From the NCBI RefSeq assembly GCF_036010325.1, contig NZ_CP108549.1, positions 1,798,001 to 1,862,000 on the forward strand: DNA of 64,000 nucleotides. The letters run 5' to 3'. This stretch comes from Streptomyces sp. NBC_01210 (GTDB lineage: Bacteria > Actinomycetota > Actinomycetes > Streptomycetales > Streptomycetaceae). Of this stretch, positions 34,875 through 43,436 are shown one piece after another; the first letter of the stretch is position 1, and each line of letters begins with the position of its first letter. Position numbers and translations under genes: made by a program. Under the pieces are notes generated by a model, which was given only the letters and a program-made list of their open reading frames with translations, was not told the DNA's origin and did not search any database.

Positions 34875-36734
34875 GTGGCCACCACGCAGACCGAGCACGG
34901 ACAACGCACAGTCCACGAACGACAAGGAGCACGGCACCCGAAGGGAGCGGTCATAGCGATGACCGATCAGGCACTCCCAGGTCAGGGCCCCGGAACTGCG
35001 GGCCCTGGACCCGACGGAGCTGGATTCACCTATCAAGGAGCCGAGCCGGAGCTGATCGTCGTCGCACGGGCCGAGGCCCGGCTGCGCGCCGACACCCAAG
35101 GCGTACGGTCGGCCTCCGGGGCGGACATCTCCGCACTGAACATGTTCCTGAGCGACGAACAGCTCGCGCTGGAACCGGTGTTCGGCAGTGAGGAGCGGAC
35201 CCGGTCCGCTCTGCCTCCGCAGCCGGCGGGACCGGCAGGCGGCGGCCGGGGCACGCTGCCGGACCTCTCGCTCTTCTACCGTGTACGGGGCGGTGGGGAC
35301 CGGTCCGAGGAGCTCACCGCCCGGCTGGCCGCCCTCCCCGAGATCGAGACGGCGTACCTCAAGCCAGGCGCCGTACCCGCTCGGACGGCACCCCACGGCG
35401 GCACGGCGAAAGCCCGGCCCGAAGAGGCCAAGCGGCTCAAGGAGGGCGCACCCGCGACACCCGACTTCACCGGCCGCCAGGGCTACTTGGCGCCCGCGCC
35501 CGAGGGCGTGGACGCGTACTGGGCCTGGCAGCGGCCGGGCGGCTCCGGACAGAACGTCACCGTCGTCGATGTCGAAGGAGCCTGGCAGCTGAGCCATGAG
35601 GACCTGGCGGAGAAGCTCGCCGGCATCGTCGTCGGCAATCCGGTCCAGGACATCGCATGGCGCAACCACGGCACGGCGGTCCTCGGCATCATCGGCGGCG
35701 ACCGCGACGAGAAGGGGATCACCGGTATCGCTCCCGAGGCACTGACCGCGGCGGCGTCGTTCCAGGGCATCGGCTCCGCCGCGGCCATCCATGCCGCGGC
35801 CGAGCGTCTCACCCACGGCGACCTCCTCCTGATCGAACTCCACCGGCCGGGACCGCGGTTCGACCACGAGGTCCGCGACGACCAGCGCGGCTACATCGCG
35901 CTGGAGTGGTGGCCGGACGACTTCGCCGCGATCCGCTGGGCGACGTCGAAGGGCGTCCTGGTCGTGGAGGCGGCCGGCAACGGCGGCGAGAGCCTGGACG
36001 ACGCGGTGTACGAGCGCAGGCCGGACGCGTTCCCCGAGTGGTGGCGCAACCCCTTCAACCCGTCGAACCAGCCCTCCGGTGCGGTCCTCGTCGGCGCGGG
36101 CGCTCCCCCGCCCGGGACGCACGGCCGCGACCACGGTCCCGACCGCTCGCGGCTGGCGTTCTCCAACTACGGCGCGCGGCTGGACGCCCAGGGCTGGGGC
36201 CGCGAGGTCACCACGACCGGCGGCTTCTGGGACCGGGCGGGTGACCTGCAGGGCGGCGCGGAGGAGATCGCCTGGTACACGGACACCTTCTCCGGCACCT
36301 CCTCGGCCTCGCCGGTGGTGGTCGGCGCCCTGGCAGCCCTGCAGGGCATCCTCAAGGCCGCGCACCTCGCGCCGATGGGCCCCGAACAGGCCCGTGAGGT
36401 GCTGCGCAGGACCGGTTCGCCGCAGCAGGACGCTCCGGGGCGCCCGGCCTCGCAGCGGATCGGCAACCGCCCCGACATCAAGGCTGCGGTCACCGAGCTG
36501 GTGCCGTCGTCGGTCGGCTCGGGACAGGCAGAGCGGTACTGGGACGAACTGATGCCGTACCCGCGTGAACTTCCGCCGCGCCTGAGGCTGTTCGCGGCCG
36601 GCGCGTGGCGCAACCTCAACCACCCCGCCCCTGAAGTCCGCCAGGCGGTACATGCCGCCTTCGCGGGGGGCCGGCCGGACGTACGCGTCTGGTACTCGGA
36701 CGACGAGGTCGTGGGCCTGGTCGTCGCCGGATGA
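34875..36734 (+). CDS. subtilisin-like (S8) serine protease with a novel C-terminal domain
   Basis: This is a 619-residue S8-type protease. The catalytic triad is Asp232 (NVTVVDVEGAW), His265 (WRNHGTAVLG) and Ser476 (SGTSSASPVV), with the oxyanion region VVEAAGNGG. The N-terminal roughly 220 residues are a pro-region-like segment (LIVVARAEARLRADT...), and no signal peptide is visible, which is unusual for secreted subtilases. Residues 551-619 (QAERYWDELMPYP... to ...VVGLVVAG) form a domain that also ends the next gene's product. The start is GTG after GGAGGGAGCAGG; an ATG at 34959 is an alternative. The neighbouring Gln-rich gene follows by 24 bp, so the two form an operon. Confidence 0.85.
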   Translation: MATTQTEHGQRTVHERQGARHPKGAVIAMTDQALPGQGPGTAGPGPDGAGFTYQGAEPELIVVARAEARLRADTQGVRSASGADISALNMFLSDEQLALEPVFGSEERTRSALPPQPAGPAGGGRGTLPDLSLFYRVRGGGDRSEELTARLAALPEIETAYLKPGAVPARTAPHGGTAKARPEEAKRLKEGAPATPDFTGRQGYLAPAPEGVDAYWAWQRPGGSGQNVTVVDVEGAWQLSHEDLAEKLAGIVVGNPVQDIAWRNHGTAVLGIIGGDRDEKGITGIAPEALTAAASFQGIGSAAAIHAAAERLTHGDLLLIELHRPGPRFDHEVRDDQRGYIALEWWPDDFAAIRWATSKGVLVVEAAGNGGESLDDAVYERRPDAFPEWWRNPFNPSNQPSGAVLVGAGAPPPGTHGRDHGPDRSRLAFSNYGARLDAQGWGREVTTTGGFWDRAGDLQGGAEEIAWYTDTFSGTSSASPVVVGALAALQGILKAAHLAPMGPEQAREVLRRTGSPQQDAPGRPASQRIGNRPDIKAAVTELVPSSVGSGQAERYWDELMPYPRELPPRLRLFAAGAWRNLNHPAPEVRQAVHAAFAGGRPDVRVWYSDDEVVGLVVAG

Positions 36735-36758
36735 ATCGAAAGGGAAGGTGAACATCGC

Positions 36759-37283
36759 ATGAGCACCACCCCGCAGATGAACCCCAGCTCCATGAGTCAG
36801 CAGTACGGCCAGCAGCAGTACGCGCAGCAGCAGCACGGGCAGCAGCAGCCGTTCGGCCGGCTGCAGGGCGCAAGCACCTCTCCGCCCCCGCAGGGTCAGC
36901 AGATGAGCCAGCAGCCGCTCCAGCAGCTGCAGCAGCTCGGCCAGCAGCAGCCCTACCAGCAGCTGCTCCAGCAGCTCGGCCAGCAGAGCCAGCAGCAGAG
37001 CCAGCAGCAGGGCCAGGGCCAGCCGCTGATCCTGCCGAGCGCGATCGACAGCCAGGCCATCACCAGTGGTGTGGCCGAGCACTTCTGGGACGTCGTGACG
37101 CCCCTGCCCGGCCAGCCGGTCATCCTCTACCTGTTCATCCAGGGCGCCTGGCGTCAGCTGGTGAACCCGAACCAGATCACGCATGACGAGGTCCAGGAGG
37201 CGTTCGCCTTCGGGCAGCAGGTCATCGGGTTCTGGGACACCAACAACGCCGGTGTGCTCGCGGCGATCGTGGTGAACAAGTAG
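36759..37283 (+). CDS. Gln-rich protein sharing the protease's C-terminal domain
   Basis: This is a 174-residue protein of unknown function. Residues 14-88 are an extreme Gln-rich tract (runs such as YGQQQYAQQQHGQQQ and QQLGQQSQQQSQQQGQGQ), resembling prion-like or phase-separating sequence. Residues 101-174 (VAEHFWDVVTPLP..., LFIQGAWRQLVNP, ...VLAAIVVNK) align with the end of the upstream protease: AE-x2-aromatic-WD, P-x-P, LF-x2-GAWR-x-L, AF-x-G and a final hydrophobic VV. It starts at ATG after GGGAAGGTG, 24 bp downstream of the protease stop. It could be a partner, inhibitor or scaffold of the protease; that is inference. Confidence 0.75.
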   Translation: MSTTPQMNPSSMSQQYGQQQYAQQQHGQQQPFGRLQGASTSPPPQGQQMSQQPLQQLQQLGQQQPYQQLLQQLGQQSQQQSQQQGQGQPLILPSAIDSQAITSGVAEHFWDVVTPLPGQPVILYLFIQGAWRQLVNPNQITHDEVQEAFAFGQQVIGFWDTNNAGVLAAIVVNK

Positions 37284-37296
37284 CACGTCGGCTCAG

Positions 37297-37332
37297 AGGG
37301 CGCCGGGTGGGCAGCGGCCCGCCCGGCGCCCT
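37297..37332. terminator. bidirectional terminator
   Basis: A 15-bp stem with one G-U pair joins 37297-37311 to 37318-37332 around a 6-nt loop, between the Gln-rich gene and the converging GH31 gene. Three tandem CAGGCTT units follow (37344-37364), reaching the GH31 stop codon. Confidence 0.85.
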
Positions 37333-37363
37333 TACCTGTGCCTCAGGCTTCAGGCTTCAGGCT

Positions 37364-40300
37364 TCATACGCAGTTGAAGCGCGCGGCGCCCCAGTCCCCG
37401 TGATCGCCCGTCTTCGACCCGTTGGTGTCGGTGACCTTCAGCCGCACATGGCGTGCGCCGTCCAGAGCGACATCGACGGGCACGGTCGCCGAGGCCCCGG
37501 TCACCTTGGGCGAGGTCCACAGCACCTTTCCGTCCGCCTCGACCGAGAAGGCCACCTCCCCATAGCCGTTGATCTCGTCGTCGATTCCGACATCCGCGGT
37601 CAGCGCCGTGCAGCGGCCGCCGAGATAGACCTCGATATCGGAGTCGGCGTGGGTGCCGATCCCCTTTTCGTACGGCTTGCCGGCCAGCGTGAGCGGGTGT
37701 CCGTCGGCCGCTCCCGACTCGCCGTTGCTGCGGTCACGTTCCGCCGGCCCGTAGCCGTTCGCCGATGTCAGCCACACCAGGTCACTGGCCCAGGCGTCGC
37801 CGGCCGGCGGTGGCGGCATCACCCCGACCGCGAACCGCTGTCCTGCGGTACGGTCCACGCCCGCCGACCGGTGACGTGCCGTCGCGGTCAGCGTCGCCTC
37901 GCCCGGCTTGGCGTCCGCGGCCGGGACGACGGCCACCTCGACGCGCTTCGTCGTCCCGGCCGGGATCCGGTCCACAACCTGCGCCGGGGTGATCTGCCAG
38001 CCCGCCGGCGCCTCCAGCGAGACCTGGACGCCGGTCGCGTCCCGGCCGCCCGCCGTGACATCGACGGCGACCGTGCCCGGCGAACCGGCGCCGAGCTCCT
38101 GAGCTGCCGGGACGGAGACAGTCGCGGCCGCGCCCGGAGTCGTACCGCCGACCGCGCTGGTGTCCTCGAGCTTCAGCTCGAAGCCACGGTCGGTGCGCAG
38201 CGACGGCGTCTTGACGTGCACCACACCGCCGCGATCGTCCTGGTCGTACCACCAGCCCTGCGCGGCCTTCGCGTAGGCCGCCTTCGAGGTCTGCCGCGGC
38301 AGCCTGCGCCCGTTGAGCCCGACCGTGCTCGGCGCGTCCCCGGTGTGCACGCTGAAGGTGTACGGACGCGTGGACTGCCTGCCCGTGAACTCGCCCTTGC
38401 TCGCGCCGATCCGGACGGTCACATCGCCCGCTCCGCGCCGTGGCGCCTGGACGTCGGCGCGCTGGGTGGCGTACTTGCCGCTGCGGTGCTGCCGCGTGAC
38501 GCCGTCGTCCTCGTACAGCGTGAAGGAGGACGTGCCCTGCGGATAGATGTCCCAGGCGAGCGGGGAGGCCGCGGTGCGGTCGGCGTACGAGCGGATGCCC
38601 GGCCACATCGGGACGGTGGCCCCCGCCTTCACGAACAGCGGCAGCGTGTCGAGCGGCGCGCTGTAGTCGTCGACGGTGACCGGTCCTTCGTAGGTCCGCC
38701 CGCTCCAGTAGTCGATCCAGGTCCCCTTCGGCAGGTAGATCCCGTCGCGCTCGACGGCGTCCTGGTAGACGGGCGCGACAAGGAAGTCCGCACCGCTGAG
38801 GAACTCGTACTTGGCCGCGTCCGTCGCCGCTTCGAGGTCGTTCGGATACTCCAGCACGAGCGGCCTGGCTAGCCCGACGCCCGTCTTCGTCGCCTCATGT
38901 GCGTGGGAGTAGATGTACGGCAGCAGCGACTCATGCAGCTTGAGGTAGCTGCGGTTGACCGAGGTGTACGGCTCTCCGTACCGGAAGGGCTGCTTGTCGT
39001 TCGCCGCCCAGCCGTCCATGGTCATCGTCACCGGCAGGAACATCTTCCACTGCAGATCACGGGCGTACGTCTTGGGGCTGCCGCCGAAGATTCCGTCCAC
39101 GTCGCCGGTGGTGTAGGCGAGTCCGGACATGCTCGCGCCCGCGTAGGTCGGGATCTGCCAGCGGATGTACTCCCAGCTCCCGGACTGGTCGCCGGACCAC
39201 TGGACTCCGCAGCGCTGCGCGCCCGACCAGCTCTCCGGCGCCCAGGTGAAGCCGCGGGCGTCGCTGTTCTCCTCGATGCCCCGGTGGGCGTCCTTGCAGC
39301 CGTCCAGCGCGAACTTGTATCCGTCGCCGACCCAGGCGACGTCCAGTTTCGCGACGCGCTGGCCGGCCTTGACCTGGTCGCCGAGCTTGCCGATGCCGTC
39401 CTCGGTCCACAGGCCCATCTGCATCCTGCGGTCCTGGAGCCCCTTGGCGGTCTCGGCGAGGTTCTCGTATCCGCACCCATAGCCGTCGTTGATGAGCATC
39501 CACCCGTTGGGCATGTCGTTCTGGACATACCCGTCGGCGACCTTGAGGGAGTCGAGGGTGTGCCGCTCGCCGCGGTTGGCGTTGTGCAGATAGCAGTCGG
39601 CGTCGCCGATCTCGAGGCCGTAGACGGGTGGCAGGAAGGGTTTGCCGGTCAGCCGGGTGTACTGGCCGATGACGTCCTTGGTGCTCGGGCCCGCGAAGTA
39701 GTAGGCGTCGAAGCGCTGTTCCTTGGCGGTGGTGGTGACCGGCTCGCCGAAGACGTACGTGTTGGGGGCGTACGTATTGCGATAGACGCCGTATCCAGCG
39801 GAAGAGAGGTAGAACGGGACGGAGTTGGGGTGTCCGCCGTCGTTCCAGTTGTAGTCGACGCCGACCTCGACGGTCTTGCCACGGTGCGAGGTGTTGCCGC
39901 GGCCGTTCTGCATTCCGGCGCCGTAGTACTGCTCGTCGGCGCCGCGGGCGAGGGTCTGTGTGGTCCTGTCCCGGTTCCAGGTCAGGCCCTTGGTCTCGGC
40001 CCAGAGCGGGGTGCCGTCGGCGCGGTGGAGGGCGAAGCGCAGGGGCGTCTTGTAGGCGCGCAGGGTGACCCTGGAGGTGCTCAGCTCGTAGCGGTCGCCC
40101 TTGTCGCGCCAGTGGGTGGCGGGCGGCGCGCTCTGCGGCAGAACGATGTCCGTGCCTGTCGGGTCGGTGAAGGCGCCGTCCGGGGCGAGTTCGATACGGA
40201 AGGTCTCGGCGGAGACGAAGCTGACGCGGGCGGCGGCGTCGCCGGCGGTGAACCGGTATACGGCTCCGTCGTGAGCGAAGCCGGTGATGTCACCGACCGT

Positions 40301-40408
40301 CGTGTCGGCCGGTTCGGCGTGCGCGCCCGTGACCGATGGCACAAAGGCGGCGAACAGACCGAGCAGAGCGGCAACGACCGCTGATCTGAACCGTGTTGGA
40401 GATCTCAT
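37364..40408 (-). CDS. secreted GH31-family glycosidase with NEW3 and NPCBM domains
   Basis: This is an exported glycoside hydrolase of 1014 residues. After a Sec signal (AVVAALLGLFAAFVPSVTGAHA) it has the GH31 N-terminal beta domain and a TIM barrel. The barrel carries the nucleophile region KLDVAWVGDG and the acid/base region QWSGDQSGSWEYIRWQIP. A NEW3-type domain follows (GVQVSLEAPAGWQITPAQ), then a C-terminal NPCBM domain (YEKGIGTHADSDIEVYLGG... to ...AARFNCV). The architecture suggests action on external alpha-linked glycans, but substrate specificity cannot be read. I prefer the ATG at 40408, which gives a standard signal peptide; an ATG at 40444 adds 12 residues. It is separated from mshC by a terminator, so it is its own unit. 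Confidence 0.88.
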   Translation of the reverse strand: MRSPTRFRSAVVAALLGLFAAFVPSVTGAHAEPADTTVGDITGFAHDGAVYRFTAGDAAARVSFVSAETFRIELAPDGAFTDPTGTDIVLPQSAPPATHWRDKGDRYELSTSRVTLRAYKTPLRFALHRADGTPLWAETKGLTWNRDRTTQTLARGADEQYYGAGMQNGRGNTSHRGKTVEVGVDYNWNDGGHPNSVPFYLSSAGYGVYRNTYAPNTYVFGEPVTTTAKEQRFDAYYFAGPSTKDVIGQYTRLTGKPFLPPVYGLEIGDADCYLHNANRGERHTLDSLKVADGYVQNDMPNGWMLINDGYGCGYENLAETAKGLQDRRMQMGLWTEDGIGKLGDQVKAGQRVAKLDVAWVGDGYKFALDGCKDAHRGIEENSDARGFTWAPESWSGAQRCGVQWSGDQSGSWEYIRWQIPTYAGASMSGLAYTTGDVDGIFGGSPKTYARDLQWKMFLPVTMTMDGWAANDKQPFRYGEPYTSVNRSYLKLHESLLPYIYSHAHEATKTGVGLARPLVLEYPNDLEAATDAAKYEFLSGADFLVAPVYQDAVERDGIYLPKGTWIDYWSGRTYEGPVTVDDYSAPLDTLPLFVKAGATVPMWPGIRSYADRTAASPLAWDIYPQGTSSFTLYEDDGVTRQHRSGKYATQRADVQAPRRGAGDVTVRIGASKGEFTGRQSTRPYTFSVHTGDAPSTVGLNGRRLPRQTSKAAYAKAAQGWWYDQDDRGGVVHVKTPSLRTDRGFELKLEDTSAVGGTTPGAAATVSVPAAQELGAGSPGTVAVDVTAGGRDATGVQVSLEAPAGWQITPAQVVDRIPAGTTKRVEVAVVPAADAKPGEATLTATARHRSAGVDRTAGQRFAVGVMPPPPAGDAWASDLVWLTSANGYGPAERDRSNGESGAADGHPLTLAGKPYEKGIGTHADSDIEVYLGGRCTALTADVGIDDEINGYGEVAFSVEADGKVLWTSPKVTGASATVPVDVALDGARHVRLKVTDTNGSKTGDHGDWGAARFNCV

Positions 40409-40453
40409 GGCGTGTGTGTAGCGCGTCGGCACATACACGACCATGGACTTGTG

Positions 40454-40496
40454 TCCGGCCGCTCCTGGACTTATCGCACGCCCAGGAGCGGCCGGA
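40454..40496. terminator. terminator after mshC
   Basis: A 15-bp perfect stem (TCCGGCCGCTCCTGG) pairs 40454-40468 with 40482-40496 around a 13-nt loop, just beyond the mshC stop. Confidence 0.85.
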
Positions 40497-40501
40497 GGGG
40501 C

Positions 40502-41731
40502 TTACAGGGCTACGCCGAGGAGGGCGTCGACAGCGCGGGAGACGAGACCGGGCGCGCCCTCGTCCGTACCGCCTTCGGACTGCTGGAGCGCGGCCCAGCG
40601 GTCGACGGCGACGAGCGCGGCGGGGGCGTCGAGGTCGTTCGCGAGGGCGTCGCGGATCTCCTCGACGAGGGCGTCGGCGGACGGCCCGTCGGGACGCGAG
40701 ACGGCAGCGCGCCAGCGGCCGAGCCGCGCCACCGCCTCGTCGAGTACGGCGTCGGTCCACTCCCAGTCGGTCCGGTAGTGGTGCGAGAGGAGCGCCAGCC
40801 GGATCGCCGCCGGGTCCACGCCGTCGCGCCTCAGCTTGGAGACGAAGACGAGGTTGCCCTTGGACTTGGACATCTTCTCGCCGTCGAGTGCGACCATGCC
40901 CGCGTGGACGTACGCCTTCGCGAAGGGGTACTCACCGGTGAGCGACTGCGCGTGCGAGGCACCCATCTCGTGGTGCGGGAAGGCGAGATCGGAGCCGCCG
41001 CCCTGCACATCGAAGCCCATGCCGAGGTGGTCCAGGGCGATGGCCACGCACTCGATGTGCCAGCCGGGCCGGCCACGGCCGAGGGTGGCACCGTCCCAGC
41101 TTGGCTCGCCCTCACGGGCGGCCATCCAGAGCATCGGGTCGAGCGGGTTCTTCTTGCCGGGCCGGTCGGGGTCGCCGCCGCGCTCGGCGGAGAGCAGCCG
41201 CATGGCGTCGGCGTCGAGGCGGGACACCTCCCCGAAGTGCGGGTCGGCCTCCACGGAGAAGTACACGTCGCCTTCGAGCTCGTAGGCGGCACCGGCGTCC
41301 CGGAGCCGCTCGACGAGGGGCACGATGCCCGGTATCGCCTCGACGGCGCCGATGTAGTGCTGCGGCGGAAGCATCCGGAGAGCGGTCATGTCCTCGCGGA
41401 AGAGCGCGGTCTCCCGCTCGGCGAGCTCGGTCCAATCGTGCCCGTCGCGGATCGCCCGCTCGAGGAGTGGGTCGTCGACGTCGGTCACGTTCTGGACGTA
41501 GTGAACCTGCCGCTTGGTGTCGAGCCACACGCGCTGAACGAGGTCGAACGCGTTGTAGGTCGCCGCGTGACCCAAGTGGGTCGCGTCGTACGGTGTGATG
41601 CCGCAGACGTAGATACGGGCGACGGGACCGGGGTCGAGGGTCACTGGACCATTGGTCGCGGTGGAGTGGATCCGTAGGTCGCGGCCCTTGCCAGGCAGGG
41701 CGGGGACCTCAGAAGCGGGCCAGGCATGCAT
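40502..41731 (-). CDS. mshC: mycothiol biosynthesis cysteine ligase
   Basis: MshC joins L-cysteine to 1-D-myo-inosityl-2-amino-2-deoxy-alpha-D-glucopyranoside in mycothiol synthesis, using ATP. It is a cysteinyl-tRNA synthetase relative: the 409-residue protein has [15 protein letters not shown] (HIGH motif as HLGH), zinc/cysteine ligands in RPGWHIEC and FPHHEMG, and the KMSKS loop ([12 protein letters not shown]). It lacks the tRNA-binding C-terminal domain, as expected for MshC. The ATG lies 6 nt after a TAGGCT box and has no ribosome site, so the mRNA is probably leaderless. A mycothiol-dependent formaldehyde dehydrogenase is encoded 15 kb away. Confidence 0.96.
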   Translation of the reverse strand: MHAWPASEVPALPGKGRDLRIHSTATNGPVTLDPGPVARIYVCGITPYDATHLGHAATYNAFDLVQRVWLDTKRQVHYVQNVTDVDDPLLERAIRDGHDWTELAERETALFREDMTALRMLPPQHYIGAVEAIPGIVPLVERLRDAGAAYELEGDVYFSVEADPHFGEVSRLDADAMRLLSAERGGDPDRPGKKNPLDPMLWMAAREGEPSWDGATLGRGRPGWHIECVAIALDHLGMGFDVQGGGSDLAFPHHEMGASHAQSLTGEYPFAKAYVHAGMVALDGEKMSKSKGNLVFVSKLRRDGVDPAAIRLALLSHHYRTDWEWTDAVLDEAVARLGRWRAAVSRPDGPSADALVEEIRDALANDLDAPAALVAVDRWAALQQSEGGTDEGAPGLVSRAVDALLGVAL

Positions 41732-41737
41732 GTCATG

Positions 41738-41743
41738 AGCCTA
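41738..41743 (-). promoter_or_regulatory. leaderless promoter -10 box of mshC
   Basis: TAGGCT on the minus strand is followed by 6 nt and the mshC ATG. Confidence 0.6.
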
Positions 41744-41848
41744 ACCGGACGGGTGTTCCGCATACGAGTGCGGGTGGCCGCGCTCGGGATCGGCGCCCGG
41801 GTGCCCGGTCTTGTCCTGTGGTCCTCTGCCCCTGCGGCGCCACGCTCC

Positions 41849-41937
41849 GGGGGTGTGGGGACCGTCACCCCCACGTCTCCCCCGGGGTCCGGGGCCTGCC
41901 CCCGGTTTCGGGAAGGGGCGGGTCAGGGGAACACCCC
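41849..41937. repeat. G/C-rich intergenic hairpin repeat
   Basis: The stretch contains GTCCGGGGCCTGCCCCCGG, then TTTCGGGAAGGGGCGGG, a type of element I recall as common between Streptomyces genes. It lies between the mshC promoter and the end of the SCO1664-like gene and can fold into hairpins that would terminate that minus-strand transcript. Confidence 0.5.
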
Positions 41938-41942
41938 CCACC

Positions 41943-42773
41943 TCACACCGGTGGCCACGGAATCGCCGGCCACTCCCCCGACGGCCCCGGATGCCGCCCC
42001 GACTCCTTCAGCTCCGTCACCCTGCCCCGCAGCGCCTCCACCTCCGCCGCCGTCAGCAGTTCCGCCAGACGGGTGGCGAGCGGTTCGCCCTCGGCCAGGG
42101 CCGCCGCCAGCCCCGCCAGCGCCTGCGTCGCCTCCGACGGAAGCCGCTCCCCCGCCCACCCCCACAGCAGCGTCCGCAGCTTGTCCTCCACGTTGAACGT
42201 GACCCCGTGGTCGATCGCGTACAGCCCGCCGTCAGCCGTCGGCAGCAGATGCCCGCCCTTGCGGTCACCGTTGTTGATCACCGCGTCCAGCACCGCCAGC
42301 CGCCGCAGCCGCACATCGTCCGCGTGGACCAGCAGGGCCGTGCGGCCCTCGCCCACCTCCGCGAAGCCCACCGCCTTCCAGCCCTCGCCCGGCTCCTCGT
42401 CCTCGACCAGGGCCAGCAGGGAGGACGCCGAGGGGTCCGCCTCGATCCAGAGCTGGACCATGCCCTCGCCGTACGGGCCCTCCCGCAGGACCGTCGTCGG
42501 CACCAGGCCCCACCCGGTTGCCTCGGAGAGCTCGTACGCCGCCACCTCGCGCTGCGCCAGCGTCCCGTCCGGGAAGTCCCACAGCGGCCGCTCCCCGGCG
42601 ACCGGCTTGTAGACGCAGTGCGCCTCTTCGCCCTCGTACGAGACGGAGCAGTACAGCACCGCGTTGGACGCCTCACGGATCCGTCCGCGGACGGTGAGCT
42701 CGCCCTTGGTCAGCAGGGTGCGCAGGTCCCCCGAGCTCACGCGCCCCGGCGGTATCCGTTCTGGCGCGGGCAT
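41943..42773 (-). CDS. SCO1664-family conserved actinobacterial protein
   Basis: This 276-residue protein belongs to a family (SCO1664-like) found beside mshC in many actinobacteria. Visible features are NAVLYCSVSYEGEEAHCVYKP, AVLDAVINNGDRKGGHLL and YAIDHGVTFNVEDKLRTLLW. The NNGDRK...HLL...AIDHG pattern resembles the catalytic and metal motifs of PI3/4-kinase-like or HipA-type kinases, so a small-molecule kinase role is possible but unproven. The ATG at 42773 follows GGAAGG. It overlaps the end of the DUF3090 gene by 37 bp, so the two are translationally linked. Confidence 0.85.
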   Translation of the reverse strand: MPAPERIPPGRVSSGDLRTLLTKGELTVRGRIREASNAVLYCSVSYEGEEAHCVYKPVAGERPLWDFPDGTLAQREVAAYELSEATGWGLVPTTVLREGPYGEGMVQLWIEADPSASSLLALVEDEEPGEGWKAVGFAEVGEGRTALLVHADDVRLRRLAVLDAVINNGDRKGGHLLPTADGGLYAIDHGVTFNVEDKLRTLLWGWAGERLPSEATQALAGLAAALAEGEPLATRLAELLTAAEVEALRGRVTELKESGRHPGPSGEWPAIPWPPV

Positions 42774-43327
42774 ACGTGTCCTTCCGGATCGAGCGGCAGG
42801 CTGCACAGCGGGCACGGCGGCCGGCCGGCGTTCACCACGTCCAGCGCGCGTTTGGCGAAGGCCCTGGCCTGCGCTCCGGTCAGCCGGACACGAAGCATCG
42901 GCGGACCGTTCTCCTCGTCCTGCAGCAGCCGCTCCTCGGCCTCCGCGAGGTCCTCCTCGGAGTCCGCGTCCAGCTCCACCAGCGCCTGCGCCTCGACGAT
43001 CATGCGCTGTTCCTCGCCGTCCCAGGCCAGCGCCATCGTGCCGACCCGGAACTCCTCCTCCACAGGCGCGTCGAGCGGCGCGGTGTCCGCGACGTCGGCG
43101 GGCGCGACGGCCGGCACCGGCGCATTGCCCCCGGTCCGGCGCACGACCTCGTCCAGCAGCTCGTCGATCCGCTCGGCGAGTGCGGCCACCTGGGTCTTCT
43201 CCAGGGCGACGCTGGTGGTGCGCCCCACTGAGGAAGCCTGCAGGAAGAACGTACGGCGTCCAGGCAGCCCGACCGTACCGGCCACGAAGCGGTCCGGCGG
43301 GTCGTAGAGGAACACCTGACGGGACAC
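42737..43327 (-). CDS. DUF3090-family conserved protein
   Basis: This 196-residue protein is of the DUF3090 family, conserved next to the SCO1664-like gene and mshC across actinobacteria. It begins SRQVFLYDPPDRFVAGTVGLPGRRTFFLQA and ends with a zinc-binding-type cysteine cluster: CPLCSLPLDPEGHVCPRQNGYRRGA (CxxC...HxC). Its central part is acidic and helical. The function is unknown. The start is GTG after GGGAGACAG. It lies 109 bp downstream of the histidine phosphatase gene and overlaps the SCO1664-like gene. Confidence 0.88.
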   Translation of the reverse strand: MSRQVFLYDPPDRFVAGTVGLPGRRTFFLQASSVGRTTSVALEKTQVAALAERIDELLDEVVRRTGGNAPVPAVAPADVADTAPLDAPVEEEFRVGTMALAWDGEEQRMIVEAQALVELDADSEEDLAEAEERLLQDEENGPPMLRVRLTGAQARAFAKRALDVVNAGRPPCPLCSLPLDPEGHVCPRQNGYRRGA

Positions 43328-43436
43328 GTTCTGTCTCCCTTGGGATCGGTCGGTATCGACGACTGTCGTACGACTTCGGACGGCTATCGAGCGGGCATAC
43401 GGGTTTTCGGCCCGTCCACCCTACTGCGCGCGGCGA

